Positions 7,091-14,296 of a stretch of 21,284 nucleotides of DNA are shown here, piece after piece. The position numbers were made by a program, and so were the translations under genes. Each line of letters opens with the position of its first letter. Position 1 is the stretch's first letter. Source of the DNA: Planctomycetales bacterium (GTDB taxonomy: Bacteria; Planctomycetota; Planctomycetia; Pirellulales; Thermoguttaceae); contig SKOZ01000062.1 in the NCBI GenBank assembly GCA_007119795.1, positions 1 through 21,284 on the forward strand. Reading direction: 5' to 3'. The notes under the pieces are model-generated. The model did not search any database. It was not told where the DNA came from and saw only the letters and a list, made by a program, of their open reading frames with translations.

Positions 7091-7864
7091 CTAATCCGGA
7101 TGCAACCCGGGAAGTTCAGCGAGAGGGCGGCCGGCAGGAACCTCGTAGCGGTGGGCGCGTGGCCGATGGCCCACCTCGACACCGCCGAGCTGCGGGTCCC
7201 AAACCCAGGTCCACCGCCGCATCTCGTCGACCGGCATCAGGATGCGGTGGAGGACGCGGGTGCGCCGCTCCTTGACCCAGCCGCCGTAGCGTTCGGTGTA
7301 TTGCCAGAGCTCGAAGCGGATCGTCCCGGCCCCGGCGATGTAGGTCGTCGGCAGGTCGCGGACGAGCATCACCAGGACGCGGACGGCGGTGTCGTCGCCG
7401 CCGAGGTGCAGGGGAACCACCTTGTTTTCGTAGTGGCGGGACTTGGCGACGTGGTCCAAGATAACCGCCCGCGCCTCTTCCGGAGCATCGGCATCCGGGG
7501 GAAAGAAGGGATCGAACTCGAGAATCGGCGCGTAGGTCCACCCCTCGATGCGGAGACGGTCGTCGGCAAGGATCACCAGGTCGTAGCTGCCGGGCGGCAG
7601 ACTGCGGAATACCCACCGCCCGCCGCCGGCGTGAACGGCCTCGCGGTGGACCTCGGGGGCGTCGATGCGGGCGTCGGGATTCACCGGGCGATTCGGATTG
7701 CCGTCCTCGTCCCAGCGGCGGAAGGCACCCACCGCGGTGACCGCCTCGCCGCCGACGAGCTCGACGGTCAGATCGGCCGCTTCACCCCGCTGGCTCGCAA
7801 CGACCGCCACCATGGCCGCAACGGCCCATCGAACCGCGGGCGAGCACCGGAGGCTTCTGGGCAT
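7091..7864 (-). CDS. Secreted hypothetical with carboxypeptidase-regulatory-like beta domain
   Basis: A 257-residue protein. The N-terminus has a basic region and hydrophobic core with a likely cleavage near GEAA-D (about residue 30). Residues about 32-110 look like a transthyretin/carboxypeptidase-regulatory-type beta sandwich: strands flank the typical turn GRWVFRSLPPGSYDLVI. The C-terminal half has a conserved-looking aromatic segment (IRFELWQYTERYGGW, MRRWTWVWDPQ) and no catalytic motif I recognise. No Shine-Dalgarno precedes the ATG; instead a TAGAAT lies only 13-18 nt upstream, suggesting a leaderless or nearly leaderless mRNA. It converges with the pseudokinase gene and is followed by no co-directional neighbour. 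Function unknown; periplasmic or envelope location inferred. Confidence 0.75.
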   Translation of the reverse strand: MPRSLRCSPAVRWAVAAMVAVVASQRGEAADLTVELVGGEAVTAVGAFRRWDEDGNPNRPVNPDARIDAPEVHREAVHAGGGRWVFRSLPPGSYDLVILADDRLRIEGWTYAPILEFDPFFPPDADAPEEARAVILDHVAKSRHYENKVVPLHLGGDDTAVRVLVMLVRDLPTTYIAGAGTIRFELWQYTERYGGWVKERRTRVLHRILMPVDEMRRWTWVWDPQLGGVEVGHRPRAHRYEVPAGRPLAELPGLHPD

Positions 7865-7876
7865 AAGGAGGAGCCT

Positions 7877-7882
7877 ATTCTA
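7877..7882 (-). promoter_or_regulatory. TAGAAT -10 element close to the start codon
   Basis: TAGAAT on the minus strand ends 13 nt before the first base of the ATG at 7864. A start site about 7 nt downstream would leave a leader of only a few bases. No good -35 is visible. Confidence 0.35.
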
Positions 7883-7980
7883 GGAAGAAACGCGTGGAAA
7901 CCGGCATCATTCCGATCCTACGCCGCCGGCTCGAAGCTCGCAATCCTCCGCCGGCAGCGCCCCCTCGGTGACCGTTCGGC

Positions 7981-9063
7981 CTAGAGGTACTCGTCCCAGC
8001 CGAGCTCCTCGAGCCGCCGGGTAATCTCACGGACCGATTCCTCGTGGTTCTTGTCGGCCACCAGCGTGGCATCGGGAGTATGGACCACGATGCAGTCGGA
8101 GAGCCCCACGGTGACGAGAAGGTGGTCGCTGCCGCCACGGATGATGGTGCCGCGGGTCCCTATCCCCAGGTGCTTGGCGGCCACGGTGTTGCCTTCCTGG
8201 TCGGTTCCCATCAGCCGGGCAACCGACTGCCAGGTGCCCACGTCATCCCACTCGAAGGGGGCCTCCACCACCAACACCTCGTCGGCGTGCTCCATGACGG
8301 CGTAGTCGATGGAGATTTTCGTCAGGGCGTTGAACTCGCGTTGTAGGACTTCGACGAAGTCCGGCCGGTCGACGGCCGCGGCGATCCGTTCCAGGCCGGC
8401 GGCGAGGTCCGGCTGGCGGCGGTGGAGTTCGTCGAGAATCGTGCCGGCTTTCCACACGAAGATGCCCGCATTCCAATAGAAACGCCCCGATTCGAGGTAT
8501 TCGCGGGCCGTGGCGGCGTCGGGCTTTTCGCGGAAGCGGGCCACCCGGAACGTCGCGGCAGCGGGATCGACGGTCTTCAGCGACTGCCCTCGCTCGATAT
8601 AGCCGAACGACTCCGCCGCATAGGTGGGGCGGACGCCGAAAGTGACCAGCCGGTTGGGCACGGCTTCGACCAGCTCGGCGGCGTAGCGGATGGCCGCCCG
8701 GAAGCCTTCGACCGGTTCGATGACGTGGTCGGAAGGCATCACCGCCATGATCGCATCGGGGTCGTCGCGGAGCAGACGCACCGCGGCCAGACCGATGCAG
8801 GGGGCGGTGTCGCGCTTGCTGGGCTCGGCGAGGATCGCCTCGCGAGGGAGGAAAGGGAGCTCCTCGGCAATCGCCCCGGCCAACTGGGCGGTGGTGGCGA
8901 CGAGGATCCGCTCCGGCGCGACGAGATCGCCCAACCGTTCCACGGTGGCCGCCAGCATGGAGCGGTTTCCCACGATGGGCAGAAGCTGCTTGGGACGGCG
9001 GCGGCGGCTCTCCGGCCAGAACCGCGTACCCGCCCCCCCTGCCATGATCACAGCATGAAGCAT
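7981..9063 (-). CDS. manC: Mannose-1-phosphate guanylyltransferase
   Basis: A 360-residue cytoplasmic enzyme that makes GDP-mannose from mannose-1-phosphate and GTP for glycans and lipopolysaccharide. Seen here: the nucleotidyltransferase signature GGAGTRFWPESRRRRPKQ (9-26), PSDH near residue 100, FGYIERG, the FREKPD stretch, NAGIFVW, KISIDYAVME and WDDVGTW, followed by a short left-handed beta-helix-like tail (TIIRGG, LVTVGLSDCIVV). It has only the transferase part; the C-terminal phosphomannose isomerase domain of bifunctional ManC/AlgA is absent, as in the shorter bacterial form. The ATG at 9063 follows AGGAG by 6 nt. It begins 8 bp after the kinase stop, so the two genes are surely co-transcribed. 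The frame is open further upstream, but that part only overlaps the kinase. Confidence 0.93.
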   Translation of the reverse strand: MLHAVIMAGGAGTRFWPESRRRRPKQLLPIVGNRSMLAATVERLGDLVAPERILVATTAQLAGAIAEELPFLPREAILAEPSKRDTAPCIGLAAVRLLRDDPDAIMAVMPSDHVIEPVEGFRAAIRYAAELVEAVPNRLVTFGVRPTYAAESFGYIERGQSLKTVDPAAATFRVARFREKPDAATAREYLESGRFYWNAGIFVWKAGTILDELHRRQPDLAAGLERIAAAVDRPDFVEVLQREFNALTKISIDYAVMEHADEVLVVEAPFEWDDVGTWQSVARLMGTDQEGNTVAAKHLGIGTRGTIIRGGSDHLLVTVGLSDCIVVHTPDATLVADKNHEESVREITRRLEELGWDEYL

Positions 9064-9071
9064 AGTCGCTC

Positions 9072-10181
9072 CTACGCATACTCCTCCAACTCCATGAGCC
9101 AGAGGCGGATCTCGTTGTCGTACTCGCTGGCCAGATCGCCCTTGACCAATTGGCGGTGGAAGCTGGCGGCCCCCTCCTTGACCAGATCGGCCGCCTCGGC
9201 GCTGGGGAAGCGTCGCATGGGGTCCGGCGCTACCAGGCCCCGGCAGAAGCTCATCAGCAACTCGTTGCAGACGACTTCGTAAGGGAGAAAATGGCTGAGC
9301 CGCTGGGCCAGGAAACGCTTGGCTTCGAGGAGATCCCTGAATTTGGTAAGCCCCGTGAAGGGGGAGGCCCCGGAGAGCATCTCGATGAGCACGTACCCGA
9401 GACTGGCCAGATCGGAGCGGGCGGTACACTCGCCGCCATCGAGCACTTCGGGAGCCGCGTAGGAGGGGGTGCAGGTGCGGATCGCGGGGACGTTGTTGAG
9501 CTCGAATGCCGATCCGATGTCGACGATCTTGGCGTTCCCCGTCCGTTTGAGCATGATGTTCGAGGGCTTGATGTCGCCGTGGACGATGTTCCGCCGGTGC
9601 AGCGCGGCCAGTGCCGCAAGGCAATCCCGGATGATGGCGATGGCAATTCCCGGCTTCAGCCGGGGCTGTATCTTACCGTCGGTGACGATCACCTCATTGA
9701 TGTAGTGCCAGCGGGTGGCGTCGACGCGCACCCGGATGTGTTCCAGCATCCGCGGAGTCAGCAGTTGTGCGAGGTCGAATCCGTCCACCCACTCCATCTC
9801 CATCAGACGGATGCGATAACGGTCCACCCAGTTATGCACGTCGAGGAGGTTGTCCTGCTGGATTTGCGCCACCCGCGCGGCCACCTGCGCGATCCGGCCC
9901 ATGGCTTCGTCGTAGGCGCGATCGCTCTCGTACCGCTCGGGGGAGAAAATCTTCATAGCCACCGGCAGGGTGAAGCTGTCCGTGCCGCGGCGCTCGGAGA
10001 GGTAGACGATCCCTTGGCCGCCCGCCCCCAGGCGGCGGATCAACCGCAGGTGCTCCGTCCAGCTCATCCGCTGCTGCTCGACGAGCGTCTGGTAGTGGCC
10101 GAGCAGCTCTTCGGAACAGCGCGATACGGGTTCGCCCTGCCAGGCCCGCGTCGCACTGCTCTGGTGGAATGTAGTGGACAT
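9072..10181 (-). CDS. Cytosolic Ser/Thr protein kinase
   Basis: A 369-residue Hanks-type kinase. It has the glycine loop GAGGQG (52-57), VAMK with Lys77, HGDIKPSN with Asp203 (HRD changed to HGD, a common bacterial variant), DIGSA with Asp221 (DFG variant), APE at 243-245 and SDLASLGYVLIEMLSG (helix F). All catalytic residues are present, so it is likely active. No transmembrane helix or sensor domain is visible after the kinase fold; the C-terminus is a short helical tail ending LMELEEYA. An unusual inserted segment lies between about 105 and 180. I chose the ATG at 10181 because a promoter-like TACAAT overlaps upstream in-frame starts; its Shine-Dalgarno is weak. manC follows after 8 bp, suggesting joint control. 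Substrates are unknown. Confidence 0.9.
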   Translation of the reverse strand: MSTTFHQSSATRAWQGEPVSRCSEELLGHYQTLVEQQRMSWTEHLRLIRRLGAGGQGIVYLSERRGTDSFTLPVAMKIFSPERYESDRAYDEAMGRIAQVAARVAQIQQDNLLDVHNWVDRYRIRLMEMEWVDGFDLAQLLTPRMLEHIRVRVDATRWHYINEVIVTDGKIQPRLKPGIAIAIIRDCLAALAALHRRNIVHGDIKPSNIMLKRTGNAKIVDIGSAFELNNVPAIRTCTPSYAAPEVLDGGECTARSDLASLGYVLIEMLSGASPFTGLTKFRDLLEAKRFLAQRLSHFLPYEVVCNELLMSFCRGLVAPDPMRRFPSAEAADLVKEGAASFHRQLVKGDLASEYDNEIRLWLMELEEYA

Positions 10182-10230
10182 CGATGAATTCCCAATGCAG
10201 CCGCCCTGCCCCGCCGGAAGCGAAGGCCCC

Positions 10231-10260
10231 ATTGTAAGCGCAACGCAGCAAGCCCGTCCA
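10231..10260 (-). promoter_or_regulatory. Putative kinase-manC promoter
   Basis: On the minus strand TGGACG (10260-10255) and TACAAT (10236-10231) are separated by 18 nt. The leader to the ATG at 10181 would be about 45 nt. The arrangement is the same as upstream of the metallopeptidase gene. Confidence 0.45.
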
Positions 10261-10446
10261 GTGAGCCAGGGGGGGCTTTCCGGAGCGGCAAACGCCCTCG
10301 GCGGAGGGGCTTTTCGGCCACCACCGCTTGGGGCACAATCGGAATGCCTTCGCGGCCGGTTCCCCGCCCCGACGTTCCGCAGCCGGCCACGGATGGGGCG
10401 CCTCGATCCGCAACTGCCCCTCTTCACGGTCCCATCGAGTCCCATC

Positions 10447-11460
10447 ATGCGCATCGTCCTTTGCTACCCGGTTGAGTCCCGCCACCTGAAGCGCATCCGT
10501 GCCGCCGCCGGAGACTGGGAGGTCGTCGACGCGGGCCAGGAGGGGATCGCCAGCGAACTATTCCGGGCCGACATCTTCTGCGGTCACGCCAAGGTGCCCG
10601 TCGACTGGGACGGCGTGGTGGCCCAAGGGCGGCTGCGCTGGATCCAGTCCTCGGCAGCCGGGATGGACCACTGCCTGGTCCCTTCGGTCATCGCTTCGCC
10701 GATCACCGTCACCAGCGCCTCGGGCGTCCTTGCCGACCAGGTCGCCGAGCACACCATCGCCCTGGCCACGGCGCTCTCGCGCAGCCTGCCCCTCTTCTTC
10801 CGCGCCCAAGAGGCCAGGGAATTCGTTCGCCGCCCCACGCGCGACCTGCACCGCAGCACGGTGGGCATCGCAGGCTTCGGGGGCGTCGGCCGCCGACTGG
10901 CCCAACTGCTGGCGCCCTTCCGCACCCGCATCCTCGCCACCGACCTCTTCCCGGTGGACAAGCCCCGGGACGTCGCGGCCCTCTGGCCGCCCGAACGGCT
11001 CGACGACCTGCTGGGAGCCTCCGACTTCGTCGTCCTCTGCCTGCCGCTGAACGAGGCCACCCGGCAGCTCTTCGACGGCCCCCGCCTGCACCGCATCCGG
11101 CGAGGCGCCTACTTTCTGAATATGGCTCGCGGGCCGCTGGTCGACACCGCCGCCCTCATCGAGGCGCTCCGCGACGGCCACCTCGCCGGGGCTGGGGTCG
11201 ACGTGACGGACCCCGAGCCCCTGCCGCCGGAGAGCCCCCTCTGGGAGCTGCAAAACGCGATCATCACCCCCCATGTCGGCGGTCAATCGGCACGGCGGAT
11301 CGACGACATGACCGACCTCTTCTGCGAAAATCTCCGGCGTTACCGTCAGGGCGAGCCGCTGATCAACCTGCTCACCGACAAGACGTTCGGATTTCCCGTC
11401 CGCGACGGCAGCACCCCGCTCTGGGTCGATTACTGCGCCGCGGATGAGATCGCCGTGTAG
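10447..11460 (+). CDS. D-isomer-specific 2-hydroxyacid dehydrogenase
   Basis: A 337-residue NAD(P)-dependent dehydrogenase of the SerA/lactate-formate dehydrogenase superfamily. The N-terminal catalytic half contains SSAAGMDH. The Rossmann motif GFGGVG is at 143-148. The catalytic triad is visible as Arg228 (NMARGPLVDT), Glu257 (DPEPLP) and His276 (TPHVGG). There is no ACT domain, unlike long SerA forms, so phosphoglycerate dehydrogenase is not assured; glyoxylate/hydroxypyruvate reductase is an equal possibility. The ATG at 10447 starts a clean family N-terminus (MRIVLCYP), but no Shine-Dalgarno precedes it. A CACAAT at 10334-10339 may be its -10. It is divergent from the kinase-manC pair and converges with the Tat-exported TIM-barrel gene. 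Confidence 0.9.
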   Translation: MRIVLCYPVESRHLKRIRAAAGDWEVVDAGQEGIASELFRADIFCGHAKVPVDWDGVVAQGRLRWIQSSAAGMDHCLVPSVIASPITVTSASGVLADQVAEHTIALATALSRSLPLFFRAQEAREFVRRPTRDLHRSTVGIAGFGGVGRRLAQLLAPFRTRILATDLFPVDKPRDVAALWPPERLDDLLGASDFVVLCLPLNEATRQLFDGPRLHRIRRGAYFLNMARGPLVDTAALIEALRDGHLAGAGVDVTDPEPLPPESPLWELQNAIITPHVGGQSARRIDDMTDLFCENLRRYRQGEPLINLLTDKTFGFPVRDGSTPLWVDYCAADEIAV

Positions 11461-11485
11461 GAGGTTCCGTCCGGCGAGGGGTTTT

Positions 11486-11515
11486 CGTGGGCCGCACGGA
11501 CCCGTCCGGCCCACG
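11486..11515. terminator. Long bidirectional hairpin between convergent genes
   Basis: CGTGGGCCG (11486-11494) pairs exactly with CGGCCCACG (11507-11515). An inner ACGG/CCGT continues the stem after one C-C mismatch. It lies between the dehydrogenase stop (+) and the TIM-barrel stop (-). No T-tract follows on either strand. Confidence 0.55.
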
Positions 11516-11612
11516 CCCGACCGTCCGGCGATCGGCCGAATCGGGTTATCCACGAGGAATACGCTCTATGGCCGCGAAAATCGGGACGGTCCCCCGTGAA
11601 CGGTTACCCTCC

Positions 11613-12518
11613 TCAACCCTCGAGGATTTCGGCGGCGACCTTGTCGAAAAACTTCACCGACTCGGCGATCTCGGGGAGCGACTCGAGCCAGTTGTGCTCG
11701 TACTCGACGGCGAAGACGCCCTGGAAGCCCTGGCGGTGGCACTCGTGGAGGATCGCCGGTACGTCGGCCTCGCCGGTCCCCCACGGCACGTCGTGGGCGC
11801 CGCCGCCGTAGTGGTTGAGGTCCTTGAAGTGGAAGGAGATGATCCGCCCCTCGAGCATCTTCACCGCCTCGACGGGCTCGATGTCGGAGCGCATCCAGTG
11901 GCCCGTGTCGGCGCAGGCGCCGATCCGCTCGCTCCGCCCCTCGCACTGCTCGAGCACCGTCTTCGGATCCCAGTACCGCGAGGGCCGGGGGTGGTTGTGC
12001 AGGGCGACGTTGATCTCGTACTCGTCGGCCAGATCCTCGATGAGGTCGAGGGCCTCGAACTCCGGCTCGGAGACGATGGTCTCGATCCCCATGTCCTTGG
12101 CGAACTCGAAGACGGCCCGCGAGCCGGGCTCGTTGTTGGGAAGCCCCACGACGCCGAAGTTGACCAGCTCGATGTCGTGGTCGGCCAGGTATTGGAGGAC
12201 GGCCTTGCGGACCTCGGGCGACATGCCCAGGCCGAAGTTCCCCTCGGGACCGTCGTCGCTGAGCCGCTGACCGGGATAGGCCTCGATGACCTTCAGCCCC
12301 ACGGCGGCGTTCTTCTGCACGGCCTCGTAGAAGGTGAAGCGGTTGAACGTGTAGGCCTGGCAGCCGAGCCGCCAGCCGAGCTTCTCGGCGTGCGGGGCCC
12401 CGTCGGCCAATCGCTCCTCCGCGCGGACCGGTGCGGGCCGCCACCCGGCCAACCCCACTCCGGCTGCGACGGCACTCGTGGTGGTGAGGAAGCGGCGGCG
12501 GTCGATGCGATGCGTCAT
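11613..12518 (-). CDS. Tat-exported sugar phosphate isomerase/epimerase-like TIM barrel
   Basis: A 301-residue member of the xylose isomerase-like/AP endonuclease 2 TIM-barrel family. The N-terminus has a twin-arginine signal (RRRFLTTT at 7-14, hydrophobic to about 25, then APVRAEE), so the protein is folded with its metal before export. The barrel shows likely metal-site residues: Glu in SEPE (about 151-153), HNH (174-176), ADTGHW with Asp204 and His207, His230 in SFHFKD, and Glu272 in VEYEHN. Members of this exported group are abundant in planctomycetes and are presumed to act on sugars in the periplasm; the substrate is unknown. AAGGAG at 12527-12532 lies 8 nt before the ATG. A TATAAT-type promoter lies about 75 bp upstream. 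The gene stands alone. Confidence 0.88.
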   Translation of the reverse strand: MTHRIDRRRFLTTTSAVAAGVGLAGWRPAPVRAEERLADGAPHAEKLGWRLGCQAYTFNRFTFYEAVQKNAAVGLKVIEAYPGQRLSDDGPEGNFGLGMSPEVRKAVLQYLADHDIELVNFGVVGLPNNEPGSRAVFEFAKDMGIETIVSEPEFEALDLIEDLADEYEINVALHNHPRPSRYWDPKTVLEQCEGRSERIGACADTGHWMRSDIEPVEAVKMLEGRIISFHFKDLNHYGGGAHDVPWGTGEADVPAILHECHRQGFQGVFAVEYEHNWLESLPEIAESVKFFDKVAAEILEG

Positions 12519-12593
12519 GGCTCATGCTCCTTGGAAGACGGCCCCGAGAGAGGCGGATCGCGGTACAATGGGGGAAAACCCCACCGCAGGCAA

Positions 12594-12623
12594 ATTATAG
12601 GCCGCCTTCCCCGCGGATGCCAC
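12594..12623 (-). promoter_or_regulatory. Putative promoter of the Tat-exported protein
   Basis: On the minus strand GTGGCA (12623-12618) and a perfect TATAAT (12599-12594) are 18 nt apart. The leader to the ATG at 12518 would be about 70 nt and includes the AAGGAG ribosome-binding site. Confidence 0.5.
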
Positions 12624-12838
12624 AACCGCTTTGGGCGACACCGCGGACCCGGCGGGCCGCCGCGCGGCAAGCCCCGGCCAGCCCGAGCGTCGCGCCGATC
12701 GGGGACTCCGCAGGGGAAGCCGCATGGGGAGAGACGAAGGCGACGTCGCCGAAGGTGATGATCGAGTCCGCTTCTGCCCGCTGGAGCTGGCGGACCACGT
12801 CCCAGATGTAGCTTCAAAGCGTTTTTCGTCATTGCACC

Positions 12839-12967
12839 GTGAAAGACTGCCTGCTATTCCTTGGTTCCATCGTCGGCGGCCTGGGTATTGGCCTTGGCAC
12901 GACTGCGACGCTCCGTGCCATCACTGGCAAGAGATTCGCGTCGCACAACGAATCGGCGCACGATTGA
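12839..12967 (+). CDS. Candidate 42-residue glycine-zipper membrane peptide
   Basis: A GTG-initiated frame encodes a basic/polar start (MKDC), a glycine-rich hydrophobic stretch of about 22 residues (LLFLGSIVGGLGIGLGTT) with GxxxG-type spacing, and a polar tail ending NESAHD. The layout fits a single-pass membrane peptide. Third-position GC is about 69% by my count, above the local average but below what neighbouring genes appear to have. No Shine-Dalgarno precedes the GTG and no promoter is obvious. The opposite strand is also open here, so this could be chance or a relic of a larger gene. It lies just beyond the 3' end of dctP, on the other strand. Confidence 0.25.
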   Translation: MKDCLLFLGSIVGGLGIGLGTTATLRAITGKRFASHNESAHD

Positions 12968-13016
12968 CCGGTGCGAGAGGGGACCAATGGTTGAATTCAG
13001 CCGCGGGGGAGTCCGG

Positions 13017-14033
13017 CTACTCCTCGGGGTGGGCGGCGGTGATCTGCTGGTAGAGGTCGCTGAAGACCCAGCCCTCGGTGAAGTGCTCGCGGGCGCGGCG
13101 GCGGAAGGCGGCCAGATCGACGTCGGCGACGACCTCCATGGCTCCGCTTTCCGCCCAGGCTGCAAGGATCCGCTCCTCGTCTTCGGCGATGCAGGCCGCG
13201 ACTTCTTCGGCCAGCTCGCGGACGGCGGCGCGGAGCGCCTCCTGCTGCTCGGCGCTGAGCTGCTGCCAGATCGATTCGGCGATGAGGACCTGCGTGGACG
13301 ACTGGATGTGACCGGTGAGGTTGAGGTGGCTCTGCACCTCATGGAACCCCATCGCCTGGATGGTGGGGACGGGGTTCTCCTGCCCGTCGACCAGCCCCTG
13401 CTGGAGGGCGAGGTAGACTTCGGCGAAGGCCACCGGCATGGGTGTGGCACCCAAGGCCTGGCCGGTGGCCAGCCAGACGCGAGCGTCGGGCATCCGCAGG
13501 CGGAAGCCGCGGAGGTCCTCCGGGCGGCGGATGGGCCGGTTGGCGGTCACATGGCGGACGCCGTAGAACCAAGTCCCCAGCACGCGGATGCCGCGATCTT
13601 CGCGGAGCGCGTCCCAGAGTTCGTCGCCGATCTCTCCTTCGGCAACGGCCATGAGGTGCTCGTAGTCGCGGAAGGCGTAGGCGGCGTCGAAGGCGCCGAT
13701 GGGCTCGTGCCAAGTGGCCAGGAAGGACGGCCCCGCAATGGCCATCTCCAGTTGGCCGGTGGCGAGCTGTTCGAGCAGCTCGGCCTCGCTCCCCAACTGC
13801 GCCGCGGGAAAGACCCGCACGGTGAGACCCACGCCGGCCTCGGCGATCCGCTCCGACAGCGGCGCTGCCCCCGCGCGGTGGGTGGGGGCACCGGGTTCGT
13901 AGACGTGGGCGAAGCGGAGCACGCGGGGGCCGCCCGGCTCCGTCTCGCGGCAGCCAGCCGCAGCGGCCGCCAGCACCAGGGCCGCAGCGAGCAGGCCCAG
14001 CAATCTGCTCTTTTCGCGATGGAGAACCGCCAT
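13017..14033 (-). CDS. TRAP-type substrate-binding lipoprotein (DctP family)
   Basis: A 338-residue protein. It has a lipoprotein signal peptide with lipobox AAAGC (Cys28), so it is probably membrane-anchored in the periplasm. The mature part follows the DctP pattern: VLRFAHVYEPGAPTH near the start, the AAQLGSEAELLEQLATGQLEMA region, the ligand Arg motif GFRLRMPD (Arg180), the ALGATPMPVAFAEVYLALQQG stretch and DGQENP (217-221). These proteins bind organic acids or similar solutes for DctQ/DctM sodium-driven transporters. No DctQ or DctM gene is in the window: downstream is a non-coding stretch and upstream is divergent pyrG. The partner must be encoded elsewhere, or the protein senses rather than imports. 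A TTGACG-N18-TAGAGT promoter precedes it. Confidence 0.92.
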   Translation of the reverse strand: MAVLHREKSRLLGLLAAALVLAAAAAGCRETEPGGPRVLRFAHVYEPGAPTHRAGAAPLSERIAEAGVGLTVRVFPAAQLGSEAELLEQLATGQLEMAIAGPSFLATWHEPIGAFDAAYAFRDYEHLMAVAEGEIGDELWDALREDRGIRVLGTWFYGVRHVTANRPIRRPEDLRGFRLRMPDARVWLATGQALGATPMPVAFAEVYLALQQGLVDGQENPVPTIQAMGFHEVQSHLNLTGHIQSSTQVLIAESIWQQLSAEQQEALRAAVRELAEEVAACIAEDEERILAAWAESGAMEVVADVDLAAFRRRAREHFTEGWVFSDLYQQITAAHPEE

Positions 14034-14087
14034 AGCCGCACTCGCCTCCCTTCCGAACCCCGGTACAACCCGCCCCGCGTTCCCCGC

Positions 14088-14117
14088 ACTCTACGGCGGG
14101 CCGCAGTATCGCGTCAA
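14088..14117 (-). promoter_or_regulatory. Putative dctP promoter
   Basis: On the minus strand TTGACG (14117-14112) and TAGAGT (14093-14088) are 18 nt apart, giving a leader of about 50 nt. This is the best -35 match of the promoter-like sites in the window. Confidence 0.5.
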
Positions 14118-14224
14118 GCACGGCGACCTCTCCACCGTCGCCCGCAGCCCCACCCTGAACAGGGGAGTCGAGCCCTTTGCGAGCGGCCTATGGGGTGGAC
14201 CTCCCGGCAACCTCCAGGGTCGGC

Positions 14225-14230
14225 TAGAAT
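14225..14230 (+). promoter_or_regulatory. Putative pyrG -10 element
   Basis: TAGAAT on the plus strand lies 66 nt before the pyrG ATG. A TGGACC at 14196-14201 is 23 nt upstream, too far for a standard spacer, so the -35 is unclear. I did not recognise the pyrimidine-run attenuator known from some Gram-positive pyrG leaders. Confidence 0.3.
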
Positions 14231-14296
14231 GCGCCTTTCAGGGCCTACGCGCCGGTCGGCTCCGTCGGCGCCGGCGCGGTCGACTCCGGAGACTCC

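Larger units (their letters stand above)
12519..13016. other. 498-bp region between the TIM-barrel start and the dctP stop
   Basis: It holds the promoter of the TIM-barrel gene and, from about 12810 to 12970, a lower-GC patch with a possible 42-codon membrane peptide on the plus strand. On the minus strand a short frame (about 12814 down to 12690) reads like coding sequence (SYIWDVVRQL, DSIITFGDVAFVSP) but is preceded directly by a stop, so it might be a gene relic. I recognise no family. Confidence 0.4.

Noticed and set aside
9064..9624. Upstream extension of the manC frame into the kinase gene
   Set aside because: The extension has no homology I recognise and overlaps conserved kinase motifs; the ATG at 9063 has a good ribosome-binding site and begins the known family N-terminus.
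10182..10454. N-terminal extension of the kinase frame
   Set aside because: Arg/Pro-rich, unlike the kinase, and it covers the likely promoter; the ATG at 10181 fits better.
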